Below, in pieces: positions 52,753-61,841 of a stretch of DNA of 64,000 bases. The first letter of the stretch is position 1. Each line of letters opens with the position of its first letter. Under the pieces are notes generated by a model that saw only the letters and a list, made by a program, of their open reading frames with translations, had not been told where the DNA came from and did not search any database. A program made the position numbers and the translations under genes. The stretch is taken from assembly GCF_000948985.2 (NCBI RefSeq), contig NZ_CP059733.1:3534001-3598000 (forward strand), written 5' to 3'. The DNA comes from Thalassomonas viridans (lineage in GTDB: Bacteria; Pseudomonadota; Gammaproteobacteria; Enterobacterales; Alteromonadaceae).

Positions 52753-53895
52753 TTAATTCTGCTCTTGCGTCGCTAACATAGTGGTCATTAAGGTATTGGC
52801 TGCTTTTACCGCCAGCTTGTCGATGAAAACCCTGTCGGTTTCATCCCCCATTTCATAAGTGATGGCATGCACCTTAAATTTGTCGGCTATATATTGTTTA
52901 AATACCCCTCTGTCGGGATTATTGCCCGGCTTTTGCACCACTTGAAAATCAGGATATTCGTTGACTATCGCCAGCTGTAAAGCTTCCAGCCAGTTATTAA
53001 CCAGTTGCGGATTTTCTACGCCATAATCATGCGGCATGCTGTAAAAAATATCTTTGTGGGTAGAGTGAAAGTCCACCGCCATGGCAATTTTTTGCTTTTG
53101 CGCCACCAGGGCAGTTAAATAATCATTTACCGCAGCCGTTTCCGGTTGCTTAAAATGCTTCCAGTCCCGGTTTAAATCCACGCCGTTAACATTATGACGC
53201 CAGTTGCCATGATAAACCCCATCGGGATTCAGATCCGGTACAACGAGAATATTGAAGCGCTCCCGAAACTTCAGTGCTAAAGGACTTGCGCCAAGCAAGG
53301 TTTCCGTAAACGGGAACATGGCCAGAGCGCCGGTGATCTCCGGCGGATGCTGCCTGCCCAAAATCACCAGCCACTCGTTCCCCCCGGCCCGTGCGGCAAG
53401 GCTATAGATAGGACGCTCTTGCACCGAATGGCCGATAACCTCTTGCTCGACAATATTTGCGTCGGCTAAGCTCTTACCCCACAGGTAATAATCAACATTG
53501 CTGATGACCTCCTGCCCCGATACCCAGGTAGGCTGGCTATCGGCAGACAGGCTCAGCAGCATCTTACTATTATCTAAAGTAAAGGACTGCTTTTGCCAAT
53601 GTTTGCCATCCCGGCTTACCTTAGGCTGGTATCTATGTTTGCCGTCATTAACCTCCATCACTATGCTCACGGTTTGCGGCTGTTTGGCGGTAACTTTAAA
53701 GCTGTACCAGGGGCTGTCATTGATGGGAGTATTTTCTGGGTTAAAGGTTAACAAGAATTTGTTCCCGCTTAACTGCTGGCATTGGGCCAGGCGGCCGCCG
53801 GAGAAATCCGTAGCAAATTCAACATTACTGAACTTACACGCATAACCATAAGAGCTGATTAACAGCAGCAGGCAAAAATTAAAAAATCGAAACAT
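52753..53895 (-). CDS. Secreted M14-family zinc carboxypeptidase
   Basis: The 380-aa product has a signal peptide (FCLLLLISSYGYACK), an N-terminal beta-sandwich (~20-140) and an M14 catalytic domain. The zinc site is seen in GRQHPPEITGAL (HxxE) and AVDFHSTHKD; the substrate Arg in VDLNRDWKHF; the catalytic Glu in ITYEMGDET. M14 enzymes of this branch remove C-terminal residues from peptides, some from muropeptides. It starts 28 bases after a terminator that ends the TonB receptor gene, with AAGGTG before ATG 53895, so it may be read both by read-through and from its own promoter. Confidence 0.9.
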   Translation of the reverse strand: MFRFFNFCLLLLISSYGYACKFSNVEFATDFSGGRLAQCQQLSGNKFLLTFNPENTPINDSPWYSFKVTAKQPQTVSIVMEVNDGKHRYQPKVSRDGKHWQKQSFTLDNSKMLLSLSADSQPTWVSGQEVISNVDYYLWGKSLADANIVEQEVIGHSVQERPIYSLAARAGGNEWLVILGRQHPPEITGALAMFPFTETLLGASPLALKFRERFNILVVPDLNPDGVYHGNWRHNVNGVDLNRDWKHFKQPETAAVNDYLTALVAQKQKIAMAVDFHSTHKDIFYSMPHDYGVENPQLVNNWLEALQLAIVNEYPDFQVVQKPGNNPDRGVFKQYIADKFKVHAITYEMGDETDRVFIDKLAVKAANTLMTTMLATQEQN

Positions 53896-53922
53896 TAAAC
53901 ACCTTGTTTAAATAAATTAATT

Positions 53923-53946
53923 AAAAAAGACCCGCAATTGCGGGTC
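53923..53946 (-). terminator. Intrinsic terminator after the TonB-dependent receptor gene
   Basis: An 18-bp perfect palindrome (GACCCGC-AATT-GCGGGTC, 53929-53946) is followed, in the direction of transcription, by TTTTTT at 53928-53923. It is a textbook rho-independent terminator 24 bases after the receptor stop and just before the M14 gene. Confidence 0.9.
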
Positions 53947-53969
53947 AGTCCATCAGTTTTCGCTATGCG

Positions 53970-56933
53970 TTAAAACTTCTTATTCACATTCATATAGAAA
54001 TAACGCCCCAGGCTAGAATGCACGCTGGAATTATAACCAAAGGTTTCATCGGCAATCGGCGGCTTTTTATCGCCTATATTTTTAATGCCAAAGGTCAGCT
54101 TAGTATTGTCCAGCACAGACTCAGGCAAACGATAATTCACATAAACATCAAATTTAGAGGAGCTGCCTACCTGATATTTAAAGTCTTCTTCGCCTATGCT
54201 GTAATCTAAGCTGGTATCTTCAAAACCACCAACATAGCGGTATTTCAGCCCGGCTCCCCAGGAACCGTTTTTCCAGCCGATTGACGAGGTCATGCGCCAC
54301 TCGGGACGGCCATCCTGCTCAACCAGATCGCCGCTACCGGTAATAGTCACCTCTTCCTCCCGGTATTGCAGGGCTTCGATTAAGGCAGCATCACCAGAAT
54401 TCTGCGCGGCTATCACCTGAGCCGTAATATCATCAGCTTCCTGGTAAAACTTGGTTAATTTCGCAGCATTAGCCCTAAATTGAAAACCACCCCAGTTGGT
54501 ATCCAAATCATAGCTGATGCTAAAGTCCACCCCGGCCACTTCCCGGTCCTGCAGGTTAATATAGTCATTCACTACCGCAACCACTTCGTTGTCGTCACCG
54601 CCGCGGGTCACCACAGGGTTACCATTGCCGCCCGGATCCTGATGGCGCAGCAAGGCATCGTATAACAGCTGGGTTTGCGAATGGATCAGGCCAACGGTAT
54701 CACTTTGATCCAGCTGCCACCAGTCGGCGGTCAAGGTCAGGTTACGGGTCGGCTGCACCACAAAGCCCCAACTTAAACTTTCACTTTCTTCCGGTTTTAA
54801 AGTATCGCTGCCGCTGCGTACTTCCAACACGCCATAACGGGTGTCGGTAATAGGATCGTTGCGATTATTGACCCGGGAAATATCCACCGCTACCACCTGA
54901 GGCAAGCCCGGCGCTTTAAAGCCTTCGGCATAGGAAGCACGGAACTGCACATAATCATTGATGATCCAGGACAAGGCAGCCTTAGGTTTTAAAATATCAC
55001 CGACATCGGAAAAACGTTCATAACGCGCCGCCAGCTGCATATCCAGTCGGTCGACAAAAGGCAAACCTTCAAGCAAAGGAATGGCAAATTCACTATAGGC
55101 GGAGAAAACATTACGGCTGCCACTGGCATCCGGAGTCGGGCTGCTGCCAAGTACAACACTGGCATACTGATCCACATCTTTAACACCACCGACAATATCC
55201 AGGAAAGACTCGCTGGTATTAAGCTCGTCTGAACGCACATCGGAAAAGCTTTCATAGCGGTATTCTATACCGGCAGCAAAACCCACATCCCCCGCCGGCA
55301 GTTCATAAATGTCTCCCTTAGAAACTTTAAAATCAAACAGCGCCAGTTCAGTTTCACTGTCGCGCACCACATCTATCATAAAGCTGTCGATCACAGACTG
55401 GCTGTTGCCGGTAGGGTCACCGACATTGGTATTGTTAACATCCGCGCCATTAAAGACATCATAAGCGGTCGCCTGATCTGTACTGTTGATCGCCTGCTGG
55501 AATCTCTGGGTATGAATGCGGTTCGCCTTATCTTCCGTGGTCGCCTTGGAATAAAGCACGGCGCTGTCCCAGTCCCAGTCGTTAAAATCACCGCGCAGGC
55601 CGGTTAGCACCCGGTAGCTCTTGTCGGTCACCTCAATATTGCGCGGACCTGTATCCACCGGGCGGTATTTTCTCAAATCAACGGTTTCGCCGAACGGATT
55701 ATAATAAGCATCGGCGGCTATGGTAAAACGCTGGGAAGTTAAATTAGCGGTCTGCTCGCGCACCCGCTCTGCTTCGGCATAATAATAAAGGGCCTCGGCA
55801 TAAAGCTCTGTGCTCTCGGTTAATTCATGGGTCAGCAAACCGTAAAAATTTGCCCGCTCTATACCCGAACTTAAAGAGCGCTCGCTGTTCCTGTCATAAC
55901 CGTCGCTGGTCGGCTGGCTGCCCTGGTCAACACAAACCCCTTCAACACCAAGGGCCGTAGTAGGGTTACCCAGATCATCCGAGTTTTCACAACCCGATAA
56001 GCTATCCGGCTGCAAATGAAAGGTTCCTAAAGTCGAGGTACGAAACTCCCCCCAGGGGGTAGATGAATTTAAACCGTTTAAGTCGCTGTTATAAATAGGG
56101 TTGCCGTCATCATCCGTGCCGGTAATGCCCACTTCATCCGGAAAACGGCTGTTGCCGCGTAGATCTGAACTGGCTGCATAAGACTTTTCGCTTGCCATGA
56201 TCATTTCACGCTTATAATAACCGGCAGAAAACGATAAATGGCTTTTTTCATTGTTAAAATAAAAGCCGGTCGCACCGTTCAGGTTAAGGGTATCGCGGGC
56301 GGTGCCTTCCTCGCTGCCGTAATTAACATTCAGCTCAGAGCCTTCGTAATCGTCTTTAAGGGCATAATTGACCACCCCGGCCACCGCATCTGAACCATAT
56401 ATGGCGGCAGCACCGTCACGTAATACTTCAACACGCTTTAAGCCGCGCACCGGCAAGGTATTGGCATTGGCCGTGGTTACAGGCACAAAATTTTCCGACT
56501 GGGTCCCCGGATGCAACACCAGACGGCGGCCATTAAGCAATACCAAAGTATTGCCCGTTCCCAGGCCGCGCAGGTTATAAGAAGAAACATCGCCGCGGGC
56601 ATCGTTAACACCGCCGACGACACGGGAGCTGTTAAAGGCGACATCCCCCTGCTGCGGGATTTCCGCCAGCAATTCGGCGCCGGACACCGCACCGCTGTTT
56701 TCTATGTCTTCTGCCGAAATAGCGGTTACCGGTAAAGCACCGGTATCATGGTTCACTTTGATATGCGAGCCGATAATACTGATACGTTCAACTTTCTTTT
56801 CCCCGGCCACGTCCTGGGCATAAACCAATCCTATACTGCCTGCCTGGGCTGCTAACGCGGAAATTACACATAAGCTAAGATGCTTTAATTTATGTTTATA
56901 TACAGAGCTTTGTTTCATCATTGTCACCGCCAT
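53970..56933 (-). CDS. TonB-dependent outer-membrane receptor, 987 aa
   Basis: The product has a signal peptide (LCVISALAAQAGSIGLVYAQ), a plug domain (GALPVTAISAEDIENSGAVS; LNGRRLVLHPG; RDGAAAIYGSDAVAGVVNYAL, each quoted in part) and a ~750-residue beta barrel ending in FYMNVNKKF with the terminal aromatic residue. It has the subclass plug of marine oligopeptide/oligosaccharide receptors rather than a siderophore type. The substrate is not decidable from sequence; its neighbours suggest peptides or peptidoglycan fragments. A dyad motif shared with gltS and dgcN lies 111 bases upstream. Confidence 0.93.
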   Translation of the reverse strand: MAVTMMKQSSVYKHKLKHLSLCVISALAAQAGSIGLVYAQDVAGEKKVERISIIGSHIKVNHDTGALPVTAISAEDIENSGAVSGAELLAEIPQQGDVAFNSSRVVGGVNDARGDVSSYNLRGLGTGNTLVLLNGRRLVLHPGTQSENFVPVTTANANTLPVRGLKRVEVLRDGAAAIYGSDAVAGVVNYALKDDYEGSELNVNYGSEEGTARDTLNLNGATGFYFNNEKSHLSFSAGYYKREMIMASEKSYAASSDLRGNSRFPDEVGITGTDDDGNPIYNSDLNGLNSSTPWGEFRTSTLGTFHLQPDSLSGCENSDDLGNPTTALGVEGVCVDQGSQPTSDGYDRNSERSLSSGIERANFYGLLTHELTESTELYAEALYYYAEAERVREQTANLTSQRFTIAADAYYNPFGETVDLRKYRPVDTGPRNIEVTDKSYRVLTGLRGDFNDWDWDSAVLYSKATTEDKANRIHTQRFQQAINSTDQATAYDVFNGADVNNTNVGDPTGNSQSVIDSFMIDVVRDSETELALFDFKVSKGDIYELPAGDVGFAAGIEYRYESFSDVRSDELNTSESFLDIVGGVKDVDQYASVVLGSSPTPDASGSRNVFSAYSEFAIPLLEGLPFVDRLDMQLAARYERFSDVGDILKPKAALSWIINDYVQFRASYAEGFKAPGLPQVVAVDISRVNNRNDPITDTRYGVLEVRSGSDTLKPEESESLSWGFVVQPTRNLTLTADWWQLDQSDTVGLIHSQTQLLYDALLRHQDPGGNGNPVVTRGGDDNEVVAVVNDYINLQDREVAGVDFSISYDLDTNWGGFQFRANAAKLTKFYQEADDITAQVIAAQNSGDAALIEALQYREEEVTITGSGDLVEQDGRPEWRMTSSIGWKNGSWGAGLKYRYVGGFEDTSLDYSIGEEDFKYQVGSSSKFDVYVNYRLPESVLDNTKLTFGIKNIGDKKPPIADETFGYNSSVHSSLGRYFYMNVNKKF

Positions 56934-57043
56934 ATGTTGTATGTTTTCTGTTTTATCGCCAGCTGTTCACCAGCCGGTCTTTGTTATAGCTGACACCATG
57001 CCCAATATTTCCCTTAAGTACCATTGACTCTTCGTTAACACCC

Positions 57044-57060
57044 CATAACCTGAAGTTATA
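57044..57060. promoter_or_regulatory. Candidate LysR-type operator, copy 1 (TonB receptor side)
   Basis: CATAACC-TGA-AGTTATA, a 17-base imperfect dyad with the T-N11-A core typical of LysR-family sites. It is 111 bases upstream of the receptor start codon. Confidence 0.5.
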
Positions 57061-57167
57061 CAAATAACGGTTGCGACTACCAATATAGCCTTCAACCCCC
57101 TTCTATCGGCAAGTTTTTCGGCAAAATCTTTCGCTAATGCCGTTTTCAACCGGCTAGTCACTTCAGC

Positions 57168-57184
57168 CACAACCTTTGGTTATG
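57168..57184. promoter_or_regulatory. Candidate LysR-type operator, copy 2 (gltS side)
   Basis: CACAACC-TTT-GGTTATG, one mismatch from a perfect dyad. It ends 98 bases before the gltS start codon, exactly the same distance as copy 3 from dgcN. Confidence 0.6.
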
Positions 57185-57282
57185 GCCTGAGTAAATATTT
57201 GAACTGCTGTTCCCGGTGCCGCCTCATTACAATCCTCTCCTTATGTCCGGTACTAAAACTATAATCAAACAGGCCAGCGCTT

Positions 57283-58494
57283 ATGACGATAGAAATTGCA
57301 ACCATCGAAACCCTGTTAATTGCCCTGCTGATCCTTTTTGCCGGTTATGGCTTAAACAGCAAAGTCCTTTTCCTGAAAAACAATAATATTCCCGAACCCG
57401 TTGTTGGCGGTATAGTTTTTTCCTTACTACTGGCAATCGCCTACAGCAGCTTTAACCTGAATATTCAATTTGATATGGCGTTAAAAGCCCCGCTGATGAC
57501 GTTGTTCTTCACCACGGTCGGCCTCGGCGCCAGCTACAGCCTGCTGCTCAAAGGCGGACCTAAAGTCGCCCTCTTCCTCGGCATCGCCACCCTGTATTTG
57601 CTGCTGCAAAATGCCCTCGGCATATCGATAGCGCTTGCTGCCGGGCTAGAACCTTTGATGGGACTGATCGGCGGTTCGGTCACCCTGTCCGGCGGCCATG
57701 GCAACGGCGCAACCTACGCCGAGTTGTTTATCAGTGAATACGGCATGCCTGCAAATGTATTTGAACTGGCCATGGCCGCGGCAACCTTTGGCCTGATCCT
57801 GGGCGGGCTGGCGGGCGGCCCGGTCAGCAAAAGGCTGATTGAAAAACACCGGCTCAAAGCCCCGGATTACCAGGAAGCCCTCGACGATACCGTCACCTTT
57901 GATCCGGAAGATCATGATCGCGTCACCCCGAAAAAAATGATGGAAACCCTGTTTATTATCCTGCTGTGCATGGTTTTGGGACAGCTGGCCTACCTGAAAC
58001 TAAAAGCTATGGCGATCGTCTTGCCGGCCTTTTTAGTGCCCCTGCTTTTCGGCGTACTGGCCACCAATATCACGGAAGTAACCAGGGTCTATAAGATCAG
58101 CCGGGCCTGCATCGATCTCTGGGGCACCATGGCGCTGTCAATCTTTTTAGCCATGGCGTTAATGTCGCTAAAAGTATGGGAGTTAGCCAGTTTAGCCGGT
58201 CCTATGCTGCTGATGATTTTAGTACAAACCGCCATGCTGATGGCATTCGCCTATTTCATCACCTTCAGGTTAATGGGCAAAAATTACGATGCCGCCATTA
58301 TGGCGGGCGGACACTGCGGTTTCGGTTTAGGGGCAACCCCAACCGCGGTGGCCAATATGGAAGCCCTGGTGAGTCGCCACGGCCCTTCGCCGCAGGCATT
58401 TCTTGTGGTGCCTATGGTAGGTGCGTTTTTCATTGATATCACCAATGCCTTGATTATTCAGCTATATTTGAGTTTGCCCTTTATTTCAAACTAA
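57283..58494 (+). CDS. gltS: Sodium/glutamate symporter GltS
   Basis: The 403-aa product matches GltS in length and layout: about ten membrane helices in two halves, with the duplicated glycine-rich re-entrant motifs (GGSVTLSGGHGNGAT near 130 and AGGHCGFGLGATPTAVANM near 350). It imports glutamate with Na+. Placement next to D-glutamate catabolic genes suggests that it supplies D- or L-glutamate; E. coli GltS is known to accept D-glutamate. The gene has its own control region with a dyad 98 bases upstream. Confidence 0.94.
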   Translation: MTIEIATIETLLIALLILFAGYGLNSKVLFLKNNNIPEPVVGGIVFSLLLAIAYSSFNLNIQFDMALKAPLMTLFFTTVGLGASYSLLLKGGPKVALFLGIATLYLLLQNALGISIALAAGLEPLMGLIGGSVTLSGGHGNGATYAELFISEYGMPANVFELAMAAATFGLILGGLAGGPVSKRLIEKHRLKAPDYQEALDDTVTFDPEDHDRVTPKKMMETLFIILLCMVLGQLAYLKLKAMAIVLPAFLVPLLFGVLATNITEVTRVYKISRACIDLWGTMALSIFLAMALMSLKVWELASLAGPMLLMILVQTAMLMAFAYFITFRLMGKNYDAAIMAGGHCGFGLGATPTAVANMEALVSRHGPSPQAFLVVPMVGAFFIDITNALIIQLYLSLPFISN

Positions 58495-58552
58495 GTTTCA
58501 GGCTAGATATATAGCTAGCTGCACTTGAAAAAGATTTTACTGAGGAAGTCAT

Positions 58553-59437
58553 ATGCGCTTAAGACATATAGAAATTTTTCATGCCATCTATACCACAGGC
58601 TCCATCACCAATGCCGCCAAGATCCTGCATGTGTCCCAGCCTTCGGTCAGCAAAGTCTTATCCCATGCCGAATTGCAGCTCGGTTTTAACCTGTTTGAAC
58701 GGGTCAAGGGCCGCCTGATCCCCACCGACGAAGCGGAAATGCTGTTTGATGAAGTCGATAAAATCTACCAGCAGATGCGGGCAATTAAAAACACCGCCGA
58801 AAACATCAAAAAATCCGAATTCGGCGCCATCAGCCTGGGGGTTACCCCCGCCCTGGGTTTTGATGCCATTCCCAATGTTATTGCCGACTACCACCAGGAC
58901 TATCCCAACGTCACTTTCGACATCCAGACCCTGCACAACGACGCCGTGCTGCAAGCCCTGCTCGAACATAAATGCGATCTGGCGGTATTGTTTTCTCCCA
59001 ACAGTATGCCGGGTATCAGCGCAAAAACCCTATCGCAATCAGAGCTGGTAATAGTTTATCCCAAAGAAAAATTCCCCCACTGCCCGGACAAGCTGACCCT
59101 AGGCCAGGTCTGCGATACCGAATTTATCGATATCAGCGACAGCGGCCCGCTGGGAGACATGCTGTGGGCACGCATTATGGAAGAAAACATTGCCTTCAAT
59201 GCCGCCATTAAGGTACAAACCTACTTCATTGCCGCCCGCCTGGTTGCCCATGGATTAGGGGTTTGCGTGGTGGACCGCTTCACCGCGCAGGGCAATCTGG
59301 CAGACAATGTTGCCATCGCTTCCTTTGATCCGCCGCTGACCTTCAACGTCAGCGCCGTACACCTTGAAAACCGCAGTTTATCGAAAGTCACCGACGAGTT
59401 CCTGCCATATTTAAGTAGAGTAATTTCAAATAGTTAG
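58553..59437 (+). CDS. LysR-type regulator, likely DgcR (D-glutamate catabolism)
   Basis: The 294-aa product has an N-terminal winged helix (MRLRHIEIFHAIYTTGSITN, then SQPSVSKVLSHAE) and a LysR substrate-binding domain. It lies between gltS and dgcN-dgcA, the place of DgcR, described as the activator of D-glutamate catabolism in Pseudoalteromonas. I leave the symbol blank because only context and family support it. GAGGAAG precedes ATG 58553. The three 17-bp dyads around it are its probable targets; none precedes its own gene. Confidence 0.9.
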   Translation: MRLRHIEIFHAIYTTGSITNAAKILHVSQPSVSKVLSHAELQLGFNLFERVKGRLIPTDEAEMLFDEVDKIYQQMRAIKNTAENIKKSEFGAISLGVTPALGFDAIPNVIADYHQDYPNVTFDIQTLHNDAVLQALLEHKCDLAVLFSPNSMPGISAKTLSQSELVIVYPKEKFPHCPDKLTLGQVCDTEFIDISDSGPLGDMLWARIMEENIAFNAAIKVQTYFIAARLVAHGLGVCVVDRFTAQGNLADNVAIASFDPPLTFNVSAVHLENRSLSKVTDEFLPYLSRVISNS

Positions 59438-59444
59438 AAAAGTG

Positions 59445-59461
59445 CATAACCCGGGGTTATG
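59445..59461. promoter_or_regulatory. Candidate LysR-type operator, copy 3 (dgcN side)
   Basis: CATAACC-CGG-GGTTATG, 17 bases with perfect 7-bp arms around a CGG centre and a T-N11-A core. It lies just after the LysR gene and ends 98 bases before the dgcN start codon. Confidence 0.65.
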
Positions 59462-59559
59462 ACCGGAAAAAGCCTTCTTACTTTTAAAGAAACGCCGCAG
59501 TAGTAAGCTCAGAGATAACAGAAAACCATTATTTAGGCTTTTACTTTAGGAACTCCATT

Positions 59560-60558
59560 ATGCACATAGCTTCTCCCTACCTGTTATTTATTGGCGACGC
59601 CACGGATCAATTTGCCATCAAGATGGCACGCGGCGTTGCAGACTGGCGCCCTGAACTGTGCATAGGCGAATACAGCATCGACGGCTGCACTGTCACCACC
59701 GGCCTGGAAAAACTGGATATCAGACAGGCAGCGACCCGGGGAGCTAAATCTTTTGTGCTGGGTTTTGCCAACAGCGGCGGTGTGCTGGACAAAAAATGGC
59801 TGCCCTACATCTTGGAAGCCCTGGATAACGGCATGGATATCGTCAGCGGTTTACACGACAAACTCAGCGACTTCCCCGAAGTGGCCGCCAAAGCAAAAGC
59901 CGTCAACCGGCAACTGCTGGATATCCGCCATCCCAAAGCCGAATTTATCACCGGCACCGGCGTTAAACGTTCCGGCAAACGCCTGCTGACGGTAGGCACC
60001 GACTGCTCGGTGGGCAAAATGTATACCTCGTTGAGCCTGGAAAAATCCATGAAAAAAGCCGGTATCGATGTTGATTTTCGCGCCACAGGACAATGCGGCA
60101 TCTTGATCGCCGGCACCGGTGTCGCCATAGACTGCGTAATATCCGATTTTTTATCCGGTGCCAGCGAATCCCTGTCGCCTGATAACAGCGAAGATCACTG
60201 GGATATTATCGAAGGCCAGGGCTCCCTTTCCCACCCGGCTTTTGCCGGTGTCAGCCTGGGATTATTGCATGGCTCCCAGCCGGATGCCCTGGTGATTTGC
60301 CACGATCTCAACCGGGATCATATGCGCGGCCTGCCGCAAAGCCAGGTGCCGAGCATAGAAGAGACCATTAAGCTCAATCTTGAAGCGGCAAAACTCACCA
60401 ACCCCAATGTCAGGGTAGCAGGCATTGCAGTGAATACTTCCAGCGTCAGCGTTGAAGAAGGTAAAACCATCTGCGCCCGCCTCAGCGAGCAGTTCTCCCT
60501 GCCTTGTGTCGACCCGGTGCGCGACAGCGCCGACAGCATAGTGGCGGCATTAGTATGA
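59560..60558 (+). CDS. dgcN: D-glutamate N-acetyltransferase DgcN (DUF1611)
   Basis: The 332-aa product is a DUF1611 protein: an N-terminal Rossmann-like domain and a P-loop-like C-terminal domain with TVGTDCSVGKMYTSLSLE and RATGQCGILIAGTG. DgcN is reported to acetylate D-glutamate to N-acetyl-D-glutamate as the first step of D-Glu catabolism in marine bacteria. It overlaps dgcA by four bases (ATGA), so the two steps are coupled. AGGA precedes ATG 59560. The nearby dyad and LysR gene suggest substrate-induced expression. Confidence 0.9.
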   Translation: MHIASPYLLFIGDATDQFAIKMARGVADWRPELCIGEYSIDGCTVTTGLEKLDIRQAATRGAKSFVLGFANSGGVLDKKWLPYILEALDNGMDIVSGLHDKLSDFPEVAAKAKAVNRQLLDIRHPKAEFITGTGVKRSGKRLLTVGTDCSVGKMYTSLSLEKSMKKAGIDVDFRATGQCGILIAGTGVAIDCVISDFLSGASESLSPDNSEDHWDIIEGQGSLSHPAFAGVSLGLLHGSQPDALVICHDLNRDHMRGLPQSQVPSIEETIKLNLEAAKLTNPNVRVAGIAVNTSSVSVEEGKTICARLSEQFSLPCVDPVRDSADSIVAALV

Positions 60559-61601
60559 GTTTACCAACAACCGACAATGCCGGCTTAAGCATTAACGTCT
60601 TTAACCAGGCACTGCCGCTGAAATCGGTTTTCCGCATTGCCCGCGGCGCCAAAACCCAGGCCGAGGTGGTAATAGTGGCAATATCCGACGGCCAACATAC
60701 CGGCTGGGGCGAAGCCGTACCTTATGGCCGCTACCATGAGTCGGTCGAGGGCGTTACCCGGCAAATAGCAACACTGCCGGTTGACGGCCTTAGCTGCGAT
60801 GATCTTAAGCAACTGATCGCCAAATTGCCTGCCGGTGCGGCGCGTAATGCCTTAGACTGCGCCTGGTGGGATCTGAACGCCAAACAGCAGCAAAGCACAG
60901 TGGTAGAGTTGTTATCCCTGCCCCCGGCTTCTCCCTGCGTCAGCGCACAAACTTTAAGTATCGACACGCCACAAGCGATGGCGGCAGCGGTGGCCAAGCT
61001 CGACAACCCGCCGCTGGTCAAAGTAAAGCTGGATAACAACAACATTATCGGCAAAATGACCGCTATTAAAGAAGCCGCGCCAAACAGCAAATTTATCGTC
61101 GATGCCAATGAAGGCTGGTCAATTAACGACTTACAAAGCTGCTGCGAAGCCTTAAAAGCCCTGGATGTGGTGTTAATCGAACAGCCCTTGCCCGCCGGAA
61201 AAGACCAGGCATTAATAGGCTTAGACTCCCCGGTGCCCCTGTGTGCAGACGAGTCCTGCCATACCCGGGCGGAGCTGAATTACCTTAAAAACCGCTACCA
61301 GGTAGTTAATATCAAGCTGGATAAAACCGGCGGCTTAACCGAGGCGGTATTACTGGCCCGGGAAGCACAAGCCATGGGCTTTGACCTTATGCTCGGCTGC
61401 ATGGTGGCAAGTTCCCTGGCGATGGCGCCGGCATCCTTATTATCGCCTTATGCGCAATATGTCGATTTGGACGGACCTTTATTGATCAATGCCGACCGGG
61501 AACACGGCTTTGAATTTCATCGGGGAGTGATGCAGCCACTAAACCTCCGGCTCTGGGGCGGGCCAAATAACAATAATGAGCTCTGCGGTTTACTGAAGTA
61601 A
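60555..61601 (+). CDS. dgcA: N-acetyl-D-glutamate racemase DgcA (enolase superfamily)
   Basis: The 348-aa product is a muconate-lactonising-type enolase-superfamily enzyme related to dipeptide epimerases. The catalytic lysine strand (LVKVKLDN), metal ligands in IVDANEGW, LIEQPL and CADESC, and the second-side lysine in NIKLDKTGG are all present. DgcA converts N-acetyl-D-glutamate to N-acetyl-L-glutamate, which enters arginine/glutamate metabolism. The start is ATG 60555 overlapping the dgcN stop; a longer upstream frame inside dgcN is not real. L-Ala-D/L-Glu epimerase is the alternative, less likely given DgcN. Confidence 0.9.
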   Translation: MSLPTTDNAGLSINVFNQALPLKSVFRIARGAKTQAEVVIVAISDGQHTGWGEAVPYGRYHESVEGVTRQIATLPVDGLSCDDLKQLIAKLPAGAARNALDCAWWDLNAKQQQSTVVELLSLPPASPCVSAQTLSIDTPQAMAAAVAKLDNPPLVKVKLDNNNIIGKMTAIKEAAPNSKFIVDANEGWSINDLQSCCEALKALDVVLIEQPLPAGKDQALIGLDSPVPLCADESCHTRAELNYLKNRYQVVNIKLDKTGGLTEAVLLAREAQAMGFDLMLGCMVASSLAMAPASLLSPYAQYVDLDGPLLINADREHGFEFHRGVMQPLNLRLWGGPNNNNELCGLLK

Positions 61602-61649
61602 TAGCAACCCTTAAATTGCACTGCTCCCCTCACCCCATATCAGAAATTT

Positions 61650-61690
61650 AACAGCATAGGATAATGCTCTTGGCGTTATCTTATGCTGTT
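61650..61690. terminator. Long hairpin after dgcA
   Basis: AACAGCATAGGATAATGC (61650-61667) pairs with GCGTTATCTTATGCTGTT (61673-61690) over 18 bp with G-T wobbles. It is 48 bases after the dgcA stop. No T run follows. A 12-base direct repeat CCATATCAGAAA lies on either side (about 61635 and 61729). Confidence 0.5.
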
Positions 61691-61841
61691 ATAAACACAG
61701 GCTTTATCTGCGCAGAATATAAAGCTCCCATATCAGAAAAAATCGGCCTAAAACGACTAAAAGCCAGTAAAAACAGGCATTTTATCAGATCACTGTTACA
61801 CTAAATTGCATGGACTGATCTGCTAAAATAGAGCCTGAGTG

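Larger units (their letters stand above)
56934..57282. promoter_or_regulatory. Divergent control region between TonB receptor and gltS
   Basis: This 349-base region separates two divergent transcripts and carries two copies of the dyad described separately (57044-57060 and 57168-57184). A GTG-started minus-strand frame of 67 codons (56967-57170) crosses both sites and has no proper ribosome site, so I regard the region as regulatory. No clear sigma-70 boxes at standard spacing are visible. Confidence 0.6.

Noticed and set aside
56967..57170. 67-codon - strand frame with one hydrophobic segment in the TonB receptor/gltS gap
   Set aside because: It starts with GTG, lacks proper ribosome-site spacing and covers both candidate operator dyads, so regulation explains the region better.
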